DNA of 64,000 nucleotides from Novosphingobium sp. (GTDB lineage: Bacteria; Pseudomonadota; Alphaproteobacteria; Sphingomonadales; Sphingomonadaceae), in assembly GCA_017744735.1 (NCBI GenBank), contig JAGIAR010000004.1, positions 310,001 to 374,000 of the forward strand, in the 5' to 3' direction. The notes under the pieces were generated by a model. That model was not told where the DNA came from, made no database searches, and saw only the letters and a list, made by a program, of their open reading frames with translations. The translations under genes were made by a program, and so were the position numbers. Position 1 is the stretch's first letter. The number at the start of each line of letters is the position of its first letter. Shown one piece after another: positions 34,759-44,614 of this stretch.

Positions 34759-34788
34759 CTATATCGCAAAAGCGCGGGGATGGAAAGC

Positions 34789-36801
34789 TCAGCGCAGGTC
34801 CGGCGCGGTCGCTCCCGCCTTGAGCTTGGCGATGGCCTCGTCGAGCGAGAGGAACTGCTGTTGCTGCTCACCGAGCGTGCGCAGCGCCACCGTGCCTTCC
34901 TCGGCCTCGCGCTTGCCGACCACCAGCAGGTGCGGGACCTTGGCGTGGCTGTGCTCGCGGACCTTGTAGTTGATCTTCTCGTTCCTGAGATCGGTTTCGA
35001 CCCGAATCCCGGCAGCCTTGAGCTTCGCCTCGACCTCGCGGGCATAGTCGTCCGCGTCCGAGACGATCGTCGCGACCACCGCCTGCACCGGGGCGAGCCA
35101 TAACGGCATCTTGCCGGCGAAATGCTCGATCAGGATCCCGATGAAGCGTTCGTAGCTGCCAAAGATCGCACGGTGGAGCATCACCGGGCGGTGCCGCTCG
35201 CCATCCTCGCCAATATAGGTCGCGTCGAGCCGTTCGGGCAGCACGCGGTCGGACTGGATCGTGCCGACCTGCCATGTCCGCCCGATCGCGTCGGTGAGAT
35301 GCCATTCGAGCTTGGGCGCATAGAAGGCGCCTTCGCCGGGCAGTTCTTCCCAGCCGTATTCGGGCGTGTTGAGCCCCGCCGCAGCGACCGCATCGCGTAG
35401 CTCGGCCTCGGCCTGGTCCCACATCGCGTCGGTGCCGAAGCGCTGGTCGGGCCGCAGCGCAAGCTTGATCGAATAGGTGAAGCCGAATTCGGCGTAGATC
35501 CGGTCCGCCAGCGCACAGAACTTGCGCACCTCGTCGACGATCTGGTCCTCGCGGCAGAAGATATGTGCGTCGTCCTGAGTGAACTGGCGCACGCGCATCA
35601 GCCCGTGGAGCGCGCCATGCGGCTCGTTGCGATGGCAGCAGCCGTTCTCGTAGATCCTCAGCGGCAGGTCGCGGTACGACTTGATGCCCTGCTTGAAGAT
35701 CAGCACGTGGGCCGGGCAGTTCATCGGCTTGAGCGCCATCCAGTCGGCCCCGGCCGAAACCAGCGGGCCGTCGTCCTCGATGTTCGGCACCTCGTCGGGG
35801 ATCACGAACATGTTCTCGCGATACTTGCCCCAGTGGCCGCTCTGCTCCCACTGGCGCGCGTCCATCACCTGCGGGGTCTTGACCTCGCGGTAGCCGGCAT
35901 CGTCGATCGCGCGGCGCATGTATGCCTCGAGCTCGCGCCAGATCAGATAGCCCTTCGGATGCCAGAACACCGAGCCGTGCGCTTCCTGCTGGAGATGGAA
36001 CAGGTCCATTTCCTGCCCCAGCTTGCGGTGATCGCGCAGCAGCGCCTGCTCAAGGCGTTCGAGATGCGCATCGAGCTGCTTCTTGTTGAGCCAGCCGGTG
36101 CCGTAGATGCGGCTGAGCATCGCGTTGTTCTGGTCGCCGCGCCAGTAGGCGCCCGAAACACGCGTGAGCTTGAACGCGTTGGGATCGAGCTTCCCGGTCG
36201 AGGCCAGATGCGGCCCGCGGCACATGTCGAGCCAGGCTGCCGGATGATGCGGCAGGCCCGACCAGTAGACCGTCAGCTCTTCGCCCTCGGGCAGCTCGGC
36301 GGCCCATTCGGCCTTGAAGGTCTCGCCTTCGCCCTGCCACCGGCTGATCAGCTGGTCGCGGCTCCAGACCTCGCGCACCAGCGGTTTGTCCGCGGCGATG
36401 ATGCGGCGCATCTCGGCCTCGATCGCGGGCAAGTCCTCGTCGGTGAAGGGACCGTGCTCCTTCGTCGGAGCGAAATCGTAATAGAATCCGTCGTCTGTCG
36501 CCGGCCCGAAGGTGATCTGCGTGCCGGGGAACAGCGCCTGGACCGCTTCGGCCAGCACGTGCGCGAAATCGTGCCGTGCGAGTTCGAGCGCGTCGGCCTC
36601 GTCGCGGACGGTAACCAGCGCAAGCTGCGCATCGCCGTCGAAGGGGCGGTTGATATCGCGCAGTTCGCCATCGACCCGCGCGGCGATCGCCGCCTTGGCC
36701 AGGCCGGGCCCGATCGCCGCGGCGACATCGGCCGGGGTCGAGCCCTGCGGCATCTCGCGCACCGAACCGTCGGGCAGGCTGATCTTCAACATCGCGCTCA
36801 T
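34789..36801 (-). CDS. thrS: Threonyl-tRNA synthetase
   Basis: Charges tRNA-Thr with threonine. It is a class II enzyme of 670 residues, starting at ATG 36801 after GAGAGAG. An N-terminal TGS domain (about 1-65) is followed by an editing domain (about 66-225). The catalytic core has zinc ligands Cys in PMNCPAH, His in TQDDAHIF and His in [13 protein letters not shown]. The C-terminal anticodon-binding domain ends the protein. Open frame further upstream contains the leader peptide and is not part of the enzyme. Expression probably depends on the threonine-rich leader described separately. Confidence 0.97.
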   Translation of the reverse strand: MSAMLKISLPDGSVREMPQGSTPADVAAAIGPGLAKAAIAARVDGELRDINRPFDGDAQLALVTVRDEADALELARHDFAHVLAEAVQALFPGTQITFGPATDDGFYYDFAPTKEHGPFTDEDLPAIEAEMRRIIAADKPLVREVWSRDQLISRWQGEGETFKAEWAAELPEGEELTVYWSGLPHHPAAWLDMCRGPHLASTGKLDPNAFKLTRVSGAYWRGDQNNAMLSRIYGTGWLNKKQLDAHLERLEQALLRDHRKLGQEMDLFHLQQEAHGSVFWHPKGYLIWRELEAYMRRAIDDAGYREVKTPQVMDARQWEQSGHWGKYRENMFVIPDEVPNIEDDGPLVSAGADWMALKPMNCPAHVLIFKQGIKSYRDLPLRIYENGCCHRNEPHGALHGLMRVRQFTQDDAHIFCREDQIVDEVRKFCALADRIYAEFGFTYSIKLALRPDQRFGTDAMWDQAEAELRDAVAAAGLNTPEYGWEELPGEGAFYAPKLEWHLTDAIGRTWQVGTIQSDRVLPERLDATYIGEDGERHRPVMLHRAIFGSYERFIGILIEHFAGKMPLWLAPVQAVVATIVSDADDYAREVEAKLKAAGIRVETDLRNEKINYKVREHSHAKVPHLLVVGKREAEEGTVALRTLGEQQQQFLSLDEAIAKLKAGATAPDLR

Positions 36802-36909
36802 CGAAACTCTCTCATCCGAACGTCTCATCGGGTTTGGGGCGCCATGGCAGAATTGCCCGCGCGCCGGAAGCCTCTGGCGTCTGCTGGCAGGGACAGTTCG
36901 GGAGGTCGA

Positions 36910-36939
36910 CGCCGTGCCGCCCGAACCCGGGCGGCGGCG
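36910..36939 (-). promoter_or_regulatory. Strong hairpin between the Thr leader and thrS (candidate attenuator)
   Basis: On the minus strand CCGCCCG pairs with CGGGCGG around GGTT (plus 36917-36934). After a two-base bulge five more pairs (CGCCG/CGGCG) extend the stem to 36910-36939. Upstream, GGGGCGG inside the leader region can pair instead with CCGCCC of this stem, giving two exclusive structures. No T-run follows, so termination may be Rho-type or the effect may be on thrS translation. Confidence 0.6.
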
Positions 36940-36947
36940 GTGCGGTG

Positions 36948-37016
36948 TCAGCCCGCGACCGTCCGCCCCGGGAAGCCCGAGGTGGTAGTGGTCGTGGTGG
37001 TAGTCACACGCTGCAT
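36948..37016 (-). CDS. Threonine-rich leader peptide of thrS (22 residues)
   Basis: A 22-codon frame on the thrS strand: MQRV, then eight Thr codons in a row (ACT ACC ACC ACG ACC ACT), then [10 protein letters not shown] and TGA. It ends 146 bases before the thrS ATG and is followed by a strong hairpin. Runs of the cognate amino acid are the hallmark of attenuation leaders such as thrL of the E. coli thr operon. E. coli thrS itself uses a tRNA-like operator instead, so this arrangement is different. A sigma70-like promoter (GTGACT-17-TATATC) is placed so that the transcript would begin at or next to the ATG. Confidence 0.72.
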   Translation of the reverse strand: MQRVTTTTTTTTSGFPGRTVAG

Positions 37017-37023
37017 GGCGCGC

Positions 37024-37052
37024 GATATAGGCGGCCGGCCTCGCAAAGTCAC
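37024..37052 (-). promoter_or_regulatory. Promoter of the thrS leader transcript
   Basis: On the minus strand GTGACT (37047-37052) and TATATC (37024-37029) are 17 bases apart. Transcription would start about 37016-37018, at or 1-2 bases before the leader ATG (37016), giving a leaderless or nearly leaderless leader mRNA, as known for trpL of Sinorhizobium meliloti. It lies back to back with the alpha/beta hydrolase gene. Confidence 0.5.
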
Positions 37053-37102
37053 TAGCGACTGCGCCCTTGCCGTTTGCGGGCTGCAGTTCCACATAGCCCG
37101 CG

Positions 37103-37846
37103 ATGAGCGAGACCCGCTTCCACTGCCTTCCCGACGGCCGCCGGATCGCCTTCCGCAAGATCGGGGGCACCGGCCCGACGCTGGTGTTCCTGCCCGGCTA
37201 CATGTCGGACATGGCGGGCGGCAAGGCGACCGCACTGTTCGACTGGGCGAAGGCGAACGGGCGCGCCTGCCTGCTGATCGACTATTCCGGCTGCGGAGAG
37301 AGCGACGGGACCTTCGCCGAAGGGACGCTGTCGCGCTGGCGCGAGGAAGTGCTGGCGCTGGTCGCGGCCGAAACCCATGGGCCGCTGGTGCTGGCGGGAT
37401 CCTCGATGGGCGGCTGGCTGATGCTGCTCTGCGCCCTCGACCTGGCCGACCGGGTTGCCGGCCTGGTCGGGATCGCACCCGCTCCGGACTTCACCGAATG
37501 GGGCTATGACCGGTTGCAGAAAGCGGCCCTGGCCGCGGGCGAGACCGTGTTCGAGGACAGTGCCTACGGTTACGATCCGATGCCGACCCATCCCGGCTTC
37601 TGGCGCGACGGGCAGGCGCAGCTGCTGCTCGGCGGCGACATCGCGCTCGACTGCCCGGTGCGCCTGCTCCACGGCCAGCGCGACACCGACGTCCCGCACG
37701 CGATCTCGCTTCGCCTGGCCGAAGCCCTGCGTTCAGACGATGTGCAGGTGGTGCTGATCAAGGACGGCGACCATCGCCTGTCGCGCGACGGCGATATCGC
37801 CCTCATGCTGCGCACCGTCGCGGCGCTGGATGGAAACGCTCCCTGA
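37103..37846 (+). CDS. Alpha/beta hydrolase
   Basis: A 247-residue serine hydrolase. The oxyanion region is [10 protein letters not shown] and the nucleophile elbow is AGSSMGGW (Ser near 99), with a later Asp in [10 protein letters not shown] and His in [10 protein letters not shown]. The overall form is like ABHD10-type mycophenolic-acid acyl-glucuronide esterases or acyl-protein thioesterases. Exact substrate is unknown. Its stop is one base before the next ATG (TGACATG), so the genes 37103-44569 may be one long unit. Confidence 0.87.
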   Translation: MSETRFHCLPDGRRIAFRKIGGTGPTLVFLPGYMSDMAGGKATALFDWAKANGRACLLIDYSGCGESDGTFAEGTLSRWREEVLALVAAETHGPLVLAGSSMGGWLMLLCALDLADRVAGLVGIAPAPDFTEWGYDRLQKAALAAGETVFEDSAYGYDPMPTHPGFWRDGQAQLLLGGDIALDCPVRLLHGQRDTDVPHAISLRLAEALRSDDVQVVLIKDGDHRLSRDGDIALMLRTVAALDGNAP

Positions 37847-37847
37847 C

Positions 37848-38753
37848 ATGATCGCCGCCCTGCTCCTTTCGCTGCTCGCCCAGTCCTCCTCCGACGCGGT
37901 CGATGCCTCGGGCTTCCGCTTCCCGACCACCCGGCCGCAGACGATCCAGCGGCAGGCAGAAGCACCGCGCACGATCGGGATCCGGCCGGCCCCGGCCGAG
38001 CAGGACCGGCTCGTCACCTGCCTCGATCAGGCCAACAGCGATCCTTCGGGTGCTGCGCTTACCGCGAACGGCTGGATCCTGGAGGCCAGCGGCTCCGAGC
38101 GCGCATCGGCGGGCCAATGCCTGGGCATGGCCTACAGCCGCCAGGCGAAATGGCAGGCGGCCGAGGACGCGTTCCTCGCCGCGCGCACCGATACACCGGC
38201 CGACAACCCCACCGGGCGGGCCAGGCTCGCGGCGATGGCGGGCAATTCGGCGCTGGCCGATGCCCGCTATGAAAACGCTCTGGCCGATCTCGACATGGCC
38301 GCCTTCGATGCGGCGAACGCCAAGGAGGTGCAGCTCGGCGGGGAGATCGAGATCGACCGGGCGCGGGCGCTGGTGGCGCTCGGGCGCGGCGGCGAAGGCG
38401 GCGCCGCGCTCGAAAAGGCCCGGCGCGACGCGCCCCGGGATTCCGACGCCTGGCTGCTTTCGGCGACCCTCGCGCGGCGCGACGGCGATCTAACGACCGC
38501 GCAATCCTACATATCCACCGCCGCCGGGCTCGCGCCGACCGATCCGCAGATCGGTCTCGAGGCCGGGGTGATCGCCGCGCTTTCGGGCAAGGACGACGCG
38601 GCGCGCAAAAGCTTCCAGTCGGTGGTCCTGCTTTCTCCCGGAACCCCGGAGGCTGGCACCGCCAAGACCTATCTCGCCCAGCTTGGCCCGGCGCCGACAG
38701 ATACGCCGGCTGACACGGAGGCGGACGCAGCAACGAAGGACTCCACCCGATGA
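37848..38753 (+). CDS. Exported tetratricopeptide-repeat protein
   Basis: A 301-residue protein. The ATG at 37848 gives a signal-like start (MIAALLLSLLAQSSSDA). An alternative ATG at 37830 lies within the hydrolase gene and adds six residues. The region about 95-260 shows TPR-like helices (for example GQCLGMAYSRQAKWQAAEDAF, DSDAWLLSATLARRDGDL). The C-terminus is Thr/Pro/Asp-rich. The function is unknown; TPR proteins scaffold other proteins. It overlaps the next gene by 4 bases. Confidence 0.82.
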   Translation: MIAALLLSLLAQSSSDAVDASGFRFPTTRPQTIQRQAEAPRTIGIRPAPAEQDRLVTCLDQANSDPSGAALTANGWILEASGSERASAGQCLGMAYSRQAKWQAAEDAFLAARTDTPADNPTGRARLAAMAGNSALADARYENALADLDMAAFDAANAKEVQLGGEIEIDRARALVALGRGGEGGAALEKARRDAPRDSDAWLLSATLARRDGDLTTAQSYISTAAGLAPTDPQIGLEAGVIAALSGKDDAARKSFQSVVLLSPGTPEAGTAKTYLAQLGPAPTDTPADTEADAATKDSTR

Positions 38754-39733
38754 TCCCGCTGTCGGTGCTCGATCTCGTTCCGGTGCGCGAAGGCAGCGGC
38801 GTCGCCGAGGCGATGCAGGCAACCGCGGGCTATGCCAAGGCGGCGGAGGAGGCCGGCTACAAGCGCTTCTGGGTGGCCGAACACCATGCGACCGAAGGCG
38901 TCGCCGGCGGTGCCGCGGCGGTGGTCCTGGCGCATGTCGGCCATGCGACAGAAACCATCCGGATCGGATCGGGCGGGATCATGCTGCCCAACCACACGCC
39001 CTTCACCATTGCCGAGCAGTTCGGGACGCTCGACGCACTGTTTCCGGGGCGGGTCGATCTAGGGCTGGGCCGCGCGCCCGGTGCGGCACCGATCCTCGGA
39101 CAAGCGCTGCGCAAGGATCTTCATCAGGTCGCGCAATATTTCCCGCAGGACGTGATCGAGCTGCAAGCGCTGATCACCGGCGAGCCGCCGCTGCCGATCA
39201 AGGCGACGCCCGGTCTCGGCGCAAACATCCAGTTCTGGATGCTCGGGTCGAGCCTGTTCGGTGCCCAGCTCGCCGCGCGGCTCGGCCTGCCCTATGCCTT
39301 CGCCAGCCATTTCGCGCCCGATCACCTCGACGAGGCGCTGGCGATCTACCGCCGCGAATTCCAGCCCTCCGCGGCGCTCGAGCAGCCCCATTGCATGGCC
39401 GCGATGAGCGTGATCGCGGGCGAGAGCGATGCCGAGGGCGAACTTCTCGCTTCGTCTCAGGACCAGTCCTTCGTCCGCCTGCGTACCGGTGAACCGGGCA
39501 AGTTGCCGCCACCGGTGCCCGGCTATCTCGACAGCCTGCCGCTGTCCTCGCAGGCCATCATCCAGCGGCTGTCGCCCGCCCGCGCGGTCGGTGGGCCGGC
39601 AACCGTGCGCGAGAAAATCCTGCGCTTCGCGGAACGCACCGGCGCGGACGAGCTTATCCTGTCCGGCGCGATCTACGATCCCGCGGCGCGTTGCCATTCG
39701 CTGCGCCTGACGATGGACGCCATGCGGGGCTAG
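38750..39733 (+). CDS. Luciferase-like (LLM class) flavin-dependent oxidoreductase
   Basis: A 327-residue FMN- or F420-type oxidoreductase with the bacterial luciferase fold. Family blocks are FWVAEHHA (about 42-49), IRIGSGGIMLPNHTPF, and PGRVDLGLGRAPG. It belongs to the subgroup annotated as MsnO8-type or unclassified LLM proteins, so the substrate is not known. The ATG overlaps the TPR stop (ATGA). A 93-base gap with a good ribosome site leads to gdhB. Confidence 0.9.
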   Translation: MIPLSVLDLVPVREGSGVAEAMQATAGYAKAAEEAGYKRFWVAEHHATEGVAGGAAAVVLAHVGHATETIRIGSGGIMLPNHTPFTIAEQFGTLDALFPGRVDLGLGRAPGAAPILGQALRKDLHQVAQYFPQDVIELQALITGEPPLPIKATPGLGANIQFWMLGSSLFGAQLAARLGLPYAFASHFAPDHLDEALAIYRREFQPSAALEQPHCMAAMSVIAGESDAEGELLASSQDQSFVRLRTGEPGKLPPPVPGYLDSLPLSSQAIIQRLSPARAVGGPATVREKILRFAERTGADELILSGAIYDPAARCHSLRLTMDAMRG

Positions 39734-39826
39734 GCACGGGTTGAACCCCGCCGGGCGAAGGCGTAGGGTGAGTTAGATTGCTGCTTGTAGACGTAAGATT
39801 GTTTCGTGCGCGAGAGGAGTAGGTCC

Positions 39827-42800
39827 ATGGCGACCGCGCGGCCCAGATCCAAGGCCACCATCAAGACCCCCAAGGCAAAGCCCGCAACCACCGCCGCCGG
39901 CAAGGGCGCGCTTGCCGAGGCGCTGGGCCGGGCGATGCAGGCCTCGCTGCTGCCCGGCGACACCCAGCTCGGCGCCGAGCGGCTGCAGGAAGCCGCCGCC
40001 TTCGTGCTCGAGACCGCCCAGCGGCGCAAGCCGGGCACGGTCAGCATCGCGATCCGCACCGCCGCCAACGGCCATCGCTACACCGCGCTGGCGATCGTCA
40101 ACGACGACATGCCGTTCCTGGTCGATTCGGTCGCTGCGGCGATCGCCGCGCAGGGCCTTGCGATCGACCAGCTGGTGCACCCGGTGCTCGGCGTCGCACG
40201 CGACAAGCAGGCGCTCCTCACCGGCTTTCCCGGCGATCGCGACGCGCCGCAGGAATCGATGATCTATATCGAGACCTCGCGGATCGACGCCCGCCAGCGG
40301 CGCGAGCTGACCGACGCGTTGCAGACCACGCTGGCCGACGTGCGCGCCGCCGTGGCCGACTGGCCGAAGATGCAAGCGCTGATCGCGCGCGACGCTGCCG
40401 GCGTCACCGATCCGGAAGGCGAAGCGCTGCTGCTCTGGCTGGCCAGCGGCAAGCTGACCCAGCTCGGCCACATCACCCGCACACGCGATGGAACCAATTC
40501 CCGGCCGCTCGGCATTTGCCGCAAGGGGGCCAAGGCGATCCTCGCCGATGCGAGCTATGCGCGGGCCTTCGAATGGTTCGACAAGGAGGGGGTCGGCCAC
40601 GCACCGCTGATCGTCAAGGCGAACCGGCTTTCGCTGGTCCACCGCCATGTTCCGCTCGACCTGTTCATCGTGCCGATGATCGAGGACGGCAAGGTCACCG
40701 CGCTTTCGGTGCATGCCGGGATCTGGACCAGCGCGGCGCTGGCCGCCCCGCCCGAAACCGTGCCGCTGCTGCGGCGGCGCATGGCCAATCTCTCCGACCG
40801 GCTCGGGCTCGATCCGAAGGACCACGACGGCAAGACCCTCGAGCACGCCTTCGCCGCGCTACCGCACGACATTGCGATCGCCTTTCCCGACGACGCGCTC
40901 GCGCGGGTGGTGACCGCGATGATGGCGCTGAGCGACCGCCCCCGCCCGCGCATCGCGCTGGTGCGGGCTCCGCTTGGCCGCCACCTGTTTGCCTTCGTAT
41001 GGTTCCCGCGCGACCTGATCAGCGCCAATGTGCGCCCGCGCGTGCTTGCGATGCTGGAAGAGGCGACCGACGGCACGGTACTCGACTGGAGCCTCGCGAT
41101 CGAAGGCGGGAATCTTGCCGCGCTGCGCTTCGTGATCGACCTGCGCGAGGGGGCCAAGGTCCCGAACGAGCAGGCGCTCGACGCACGGCTGCAGGCGATG
41201 CTGCGCGGCTGGTCCGAAGCGGTCGAGGCCGAGCTGGCCAAGACCGAAGACCCGGCGCGGGCGGCCGCGATGGCGAACCGCTTCGCCGAGGCCGTGCCGG
41301 CCGCGAACCAGTTGGACTACAGCCCGACCGAGGCGGCGCACGACGTGCTCCGGCTGCGGGCGCTCTATACCGCCGATCCCCGCCCGGCCGGCGGGCGCGA
41401 CGCGCGGATTTACCGCTGCGACAGCGACGCACCCGAGCAGTTGCGGCTGAAGATCTACCAGCTCGACGGGTCGCTGGCCCTGTCCGACGCGGTGCCCGCG
41501 CTCGAGAACTTCGGCTTCCGCGTGCTGCAGGAGCGGCCTGTTCCGCTCGGCGAGGCCGGGCAGGCGACGATCCACGACTTCACCCTTGCGCTGCCCGCCG
41601 GCGAGGCGGCGGCGCGGGTGATGGAACGCGCCGGCGCGATCGAGGAGGCGCTTGCCGCGGTGCTCAACGGGACGGCCGAGAACGACGTGTTCAACCGGCT
41701 GACAGTCGGTGCCGCGCTGTCGGCACGCGACGCGAACCTGCTGCGCGCCTTCTATCGCTATCTGCGCCAGGCCGGGATCAGCTACACCATCTACACCGTG
41801 GTCGATGCGCTCGATCGCGCACCCGACGTCACTCGCGCGCTGATCGCACTGTTCGACCTGCGCCACGACCCGGCCCGGCAGGGCGACCGTGCCAAGGCGG
41901 CCGCGGAGGCCGAGGAACGCATTCGCGACGGCCTGGCCAAGGTCGATGCGATCAACGACGACCGGCTGCTGCGGCTCTACCAGTCCGCGTTCCGTGCGGT
42001 GCTGCGGACCAACGCCTTTACCCCGGCCGCTTCCGAAGCGCTCGCCTTCAAGCTCGATTCGCATCAGGTGCCGGGCCTGCCGCGGCCGGTGCCGTGGCGC
42101 GAGATCTGGGTCTATGCGCGGCGGGTCGAGGGCATCCACTTGCGCGCGGGGCCGATCGCGCGCGGCGGCATCCGCTGGTCCGACCGGCGCGACGATTTCC
42201 GCACGGAGATTCTCGGGCTGATGAAGGCCCAGCGGGTCAAGAACGCGGTGATCGTGCCGACCGGAGCCAAGGGCGGCTTCTATCCCAAGCAGCTCCCCGA
42301 TCCGCGCAAGGATCGCGACGGCTGGGCGGCCGAGGGCAAGGCGAGCTACGAGGTCTTCATCCGCGCGTTGCTTTCGGTCACCGACAACATCGTGGGCCAG
42401 AAGGTCGTGCATCCGAAGGGCGTGGTGGTTCGCGACGGCGACGACCCCTATTTCGTTGTCGCCGCGGACAAGGGCACCGCGAGCTATTCCGACACGGCGA
42501 ACGCGATTGCCGAAGCCAACGACTTCTGGCTGGACGACGCCTTCGCCAGCGGCGGCTCGCACGGCTACGACCACAAGGCGATGGGGATCACCGCCCGCGG
42601 TGCGTGGTTGTCGGTTCAGCGCCATTTCCTCGAGCTCGGCATCGACGTCCAGAAGGACGAAATCCGCGTGGCCGGCTGCGGCGACATGTCGGGCGACGTG
42701 TTCGGCAACGGCATGCTGCTGTCGAAGACGATCAAGCTGGTGGCGGCCTTCGACCACCGCCACATCTTCATCGATCCCAATCCCGATCCGGCAGCGAGCT

Positions 42801-44569
42801 GGAAGGAGCGCAAGCGCATGTTCAAGCTGCCGCGCTCAAGCTGGGACGATTACGACAAGACGCTGATTTCGAAGGGTGGCGGGGTGTTCCCGCGCACCCT
42901 CAAGACCATTCCGCTGTCACCCCAGGCGCGCGCAGCGCTGGGCACCGACGCGACCGAGATGGATCCCGACACGCTGATCTCCACCGTACTCAAGGCTCCG
43001 GTCGACCTGCTGTGGTTCGGCGGGATCGGAACCTATGTGAAGAGCGCTGCCGAAAACAACGTCGCGGTCGGCGATCCGGCGAACGACAGCCTGCGGATCG
43101 ACGGGGAGGACGTGCGCGCGACGGTGATCGGCGAAGGCGCCAACCTCGGCTGCACCCAGGCCGGACGGATCGAGTTCGCGCTGAACGGCGGCCGGATCGA
43201 CACCGACTTCATCGACAATTCCGCCGGGGTCGATTGCTCCGACAATGAAGTGAACATCAAGATCGCCTTTGCCGCCGCCAAGCGCGCGGGGCGCCTCAGC
43301 GAGGAGCGGCGCGACAGGATTCTCGTCTCGATGACCGACGAGGTCGCGGCATTGGTGCTCGAGGACAACCGGCTGCAAGCGCTTGGCCTGTCGATCGCGG
43401 AAGCCGGCGGAGCGGCGGCAACGCCCTCCTACATCCGCCTGATCGACAAGCTGGAAGAGCGCGGGCAGCTCGATCGCAAGACCGAGGGGCTGGCCGAGAA
43501 CGAAACGCTCGCCCGCCGCGCGGCCGACGGGTCCAAGAACTCGGGGGGGCTGACCCGGCCCGAGCTGGCGGTCCTGCTGTCGAGCAGCAAGCTCGCGCTG
43601 CAGGACGCGATCGAGCACAGCACCCTGCCCGACGACCCTTTGCTGGTGCCGACCCTGATCGGCGCCTTTCCCAAGACCATGCAGGGCGAGTTCAAGCAGC
43701 AGATTCTTGCCCACCGGCTGCGGCGCGAAATAATCGCGACCGAGCTTGCCAACCGGCTGATAAACCGCATCGGCCTGAGCCATCCGTTCGAGCTGGCGGA
43801 GGAAGAAGGCGCATCGCTCGACCAGGTCGCGGCGGCCTTCGCCGCGGCCGAAAGCCTGTTCGGGCTGGATGCCGTCTGGGAAAAGATCGAAACCGCGAAA
43901 ATGCCCGAGCCGGCCCGGATCCGCCTGTTCGAACGCGCCGCAGCCGCGGTGACCGACCACATGGCAGACATCCTGCGGGCCGGAAAGGGTGCGGTCCAGC
44001 CTTCGGCGCTGGTCGCCGAACTGTCCGGCGGGGTGCGCGAGCTTTCGGCCGCAGCGAGCAGGTTGCTGGCCGCCGAGGCGCGCGGCCGCTCGGAACAGAG
44101 CCGCGAGGAATTCGCCGCCGCCGGCGCGCCTCAGGCCGAGGCCGCCCAGGTCACCCATCTGCACGATCTCGACGGCGTGATCGGGCTCGCCCAGCTGGCC
44201 CGGGACAGCGGCACGAAGGTAACCCCGCTGGCGCAGGCCTTCATCGATCTCGGCGCACGCCTGGGGCTCGACTGGGCGCAGCAGACCGCGGCCGCGATGA
44301 ACCCGTCCGACCCGTGGGAGCGCCTGCTGGTAAACGGCCTCGCGCGCGACTTCCAGCACATGCGGCTCGATTTCCTGCGCCGGACGATGACCGGCAAGGG
44401 CAAGGTCAAAGGCGATCCGCTGCGGGCGGTGAAAGCCTGGGCGGAGGCCCAGCAGGCGGCGATCGCGGAATTCCGCGCCAGCGTCGCCCGCGCGCACACG
44501 GCCGTGCCCCCCGCGCCGGCCATGCTGGCCCAGATCGCGAGCCAGGCGCGCAACCTGCTGGCGCGGTGA
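39827..44569 (+). CDS. gdhB: NAD-specific glutamate dehydrogenase, large (L_180/L_1500) class
   Basis: A 1580-residue NAD-dependent glutamate dehydrogenase that deaminates glutamate to 2-oxoglutarate, feeding the citric acid cycle. The N-terminal third has ACT-like regulatory regions. The catalytic core carries RGGIRWSDRRDDFRTEILG and the lysine-containing IVPTGAKGGFYPKQ. The NAD-binding part includes GVDCSDNEVNIK. Start at ATG 39827 after GAGAGGAG; an in-frame start at 39806 is less well placed. The gene symbol varies between organisms (gdhB, gdh2); the product is clear. A hairpin TGCGCT-AA-AGCGCA follows the stop. Confidence 0.96.
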   Translation: MATARPRSKATIKTPKAKPATTAAGKGALAEALGRAMQASLLPGDTQLGAERLQEAAAFVLETAQRRKPGTVSIAIRTAANGHRYTALAIVNDDMPFLVDSVAAAIAAQGLAIDQLVHPVLGVARDKQALLTGFPGDRDAPQESMIYIETSRIDARQRRELTDALQTTLADVRAAVADWPKMQALIARDAAGVTDPEGEALLLWLASGKLTQLGHITRTRDGTNSRPLGICRKGAKAILADASYARAFEWFDKEGVGHAPLIVKANRLSLVHRHVPLDLFIVPMIEDGKVTALSVHAGIWTSAALAAPPETVPLLRRRMANLSDRLGLDPKDHDGKTLEHAFAALPHDIAIAFPDDALARVVTAMMALSDRPRPRIALVRAPLGRHLFAFVWFPRDLISANVRPRVLAMLEEATDGTVLDWSLAIEGGNLAALRFVIDLREGAKVPNEQALDARLQAMLRGWSEAVEAELAKTEDPARAAAMANRFAEAVPAANQLDYSPTEAAHDVLRLRALYTADPRPAGGRDARIYRCDSDAPEQLRLKIYQLDGSLALSDAVPALENFGFRVLQERPVPLGEAGQATIHDFTLALPAGEAAARVMERAGAIEEALAAVLNGTAENDVFNRLTVGAALSARDANLLRAFYRYLRQAGISYTIYTVVDALDRAPDVTRALIALFDLRHDPARQGDRAKAAAEAEERIRDGLAKVDAINDDRLLRLYQSAFRAVLRTNAFTPAASEALAFKLDSHQVPGLPRPVPWREIWVYARRVEGIHLRAGPIARGGIRWSDRRDDFRTEILGLMKAQRVKNAVIVPTGAKGGFYPKQLPDPRKDRDGWAAEGKASYEVFIRALLSVTDNIVGQKVVHPKGVVVRDGDDPYFVVAADKGTASYSDTANAIAEANDFWLDDAFASGGSHGYDHKAMGITARGAWLSVQRHFLELGIDVQKDEIRVAGCGDMSGDVFGNGMLLSKTIKLVAAFDHRHIFIDPNPDPAASWKERKRMFKLPRSSWDDYDKTLISKGGGVFPRTLKTIPLSPQARAALGTDATEMDPDTLISTVLKAPVDLLWFGGIGTYVKSAAENNVAVGDPANDSLRIDGEDVRATVIGEGANLGCTQAGRIEFALNGGRIDTDFIDNSAGVDCSDNEVNIKIAFAAAKRAGRLSEERRDRILVSMTDEVAALVLEDNRLQALGLSIAEAGGAAATPSYIRLIDKLEERGQLDRKTEGLAENETLARRAADGSKNSGGLTRPELAVLLSSSKLALQDAIEHSTLPDDPLLVPTLIGAFPKTMQGEFKQQILAHRLRREIIATELANRLINRIGLSHPFELAEEEGASLDQVAAAFAAAESLFGLDAVWEKIETAKMPEPARIRLFERAAAAVTDHMADILRAGKGAVQPSALVAELSGGVRELSAAASRLLAAEARGRSEQSREEFAAAGAPQAEAAQVTHLHDLDGVIGLAQLARDSGTKVTPLAQAFIDLGARLGLDWAQQTAAAMNPSDPWERLLVNGLARDFQHMRLDFLRRTMTGKGKVKGDPLRAVKAWAEAQQAAIAEFRASVARAHTAVPPAPAMLAQIASQARNLLAR

Positions 44570-44575
44570 GCGTTC

Positions 44576-44589
44576 TGCGCTAAAGCGCA
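44576..44589 (+). terminator. Palindrome after gdhB, possible terminator
   Basis: TGCGCT-AA-AGCGCA lies 7 bases after the stop codon and before the ferredoxin reductase gene. No T-run follows, so a role as terminator is uncertain. Confidence 0.35.
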
Positions 44590-44614
44590 AACCCGGTTCT
44601 ATCTGGAGTTACGC

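Noticed and set aside
36948-37478. A longer minus-strand frame that includes the Thr run
   Set aside because: Most of it is antisense to the alpha/beta hydrolase and has no protein character. Only the last 23 codons, behind their own promoter, are proposed as a leader peptide.
40859-42763. A 634-codon minus-strand frame, and others opposite gdhB
   Set aside because: They mirror the glutamate dehydrogenase codons and show only composition-driven sequence.
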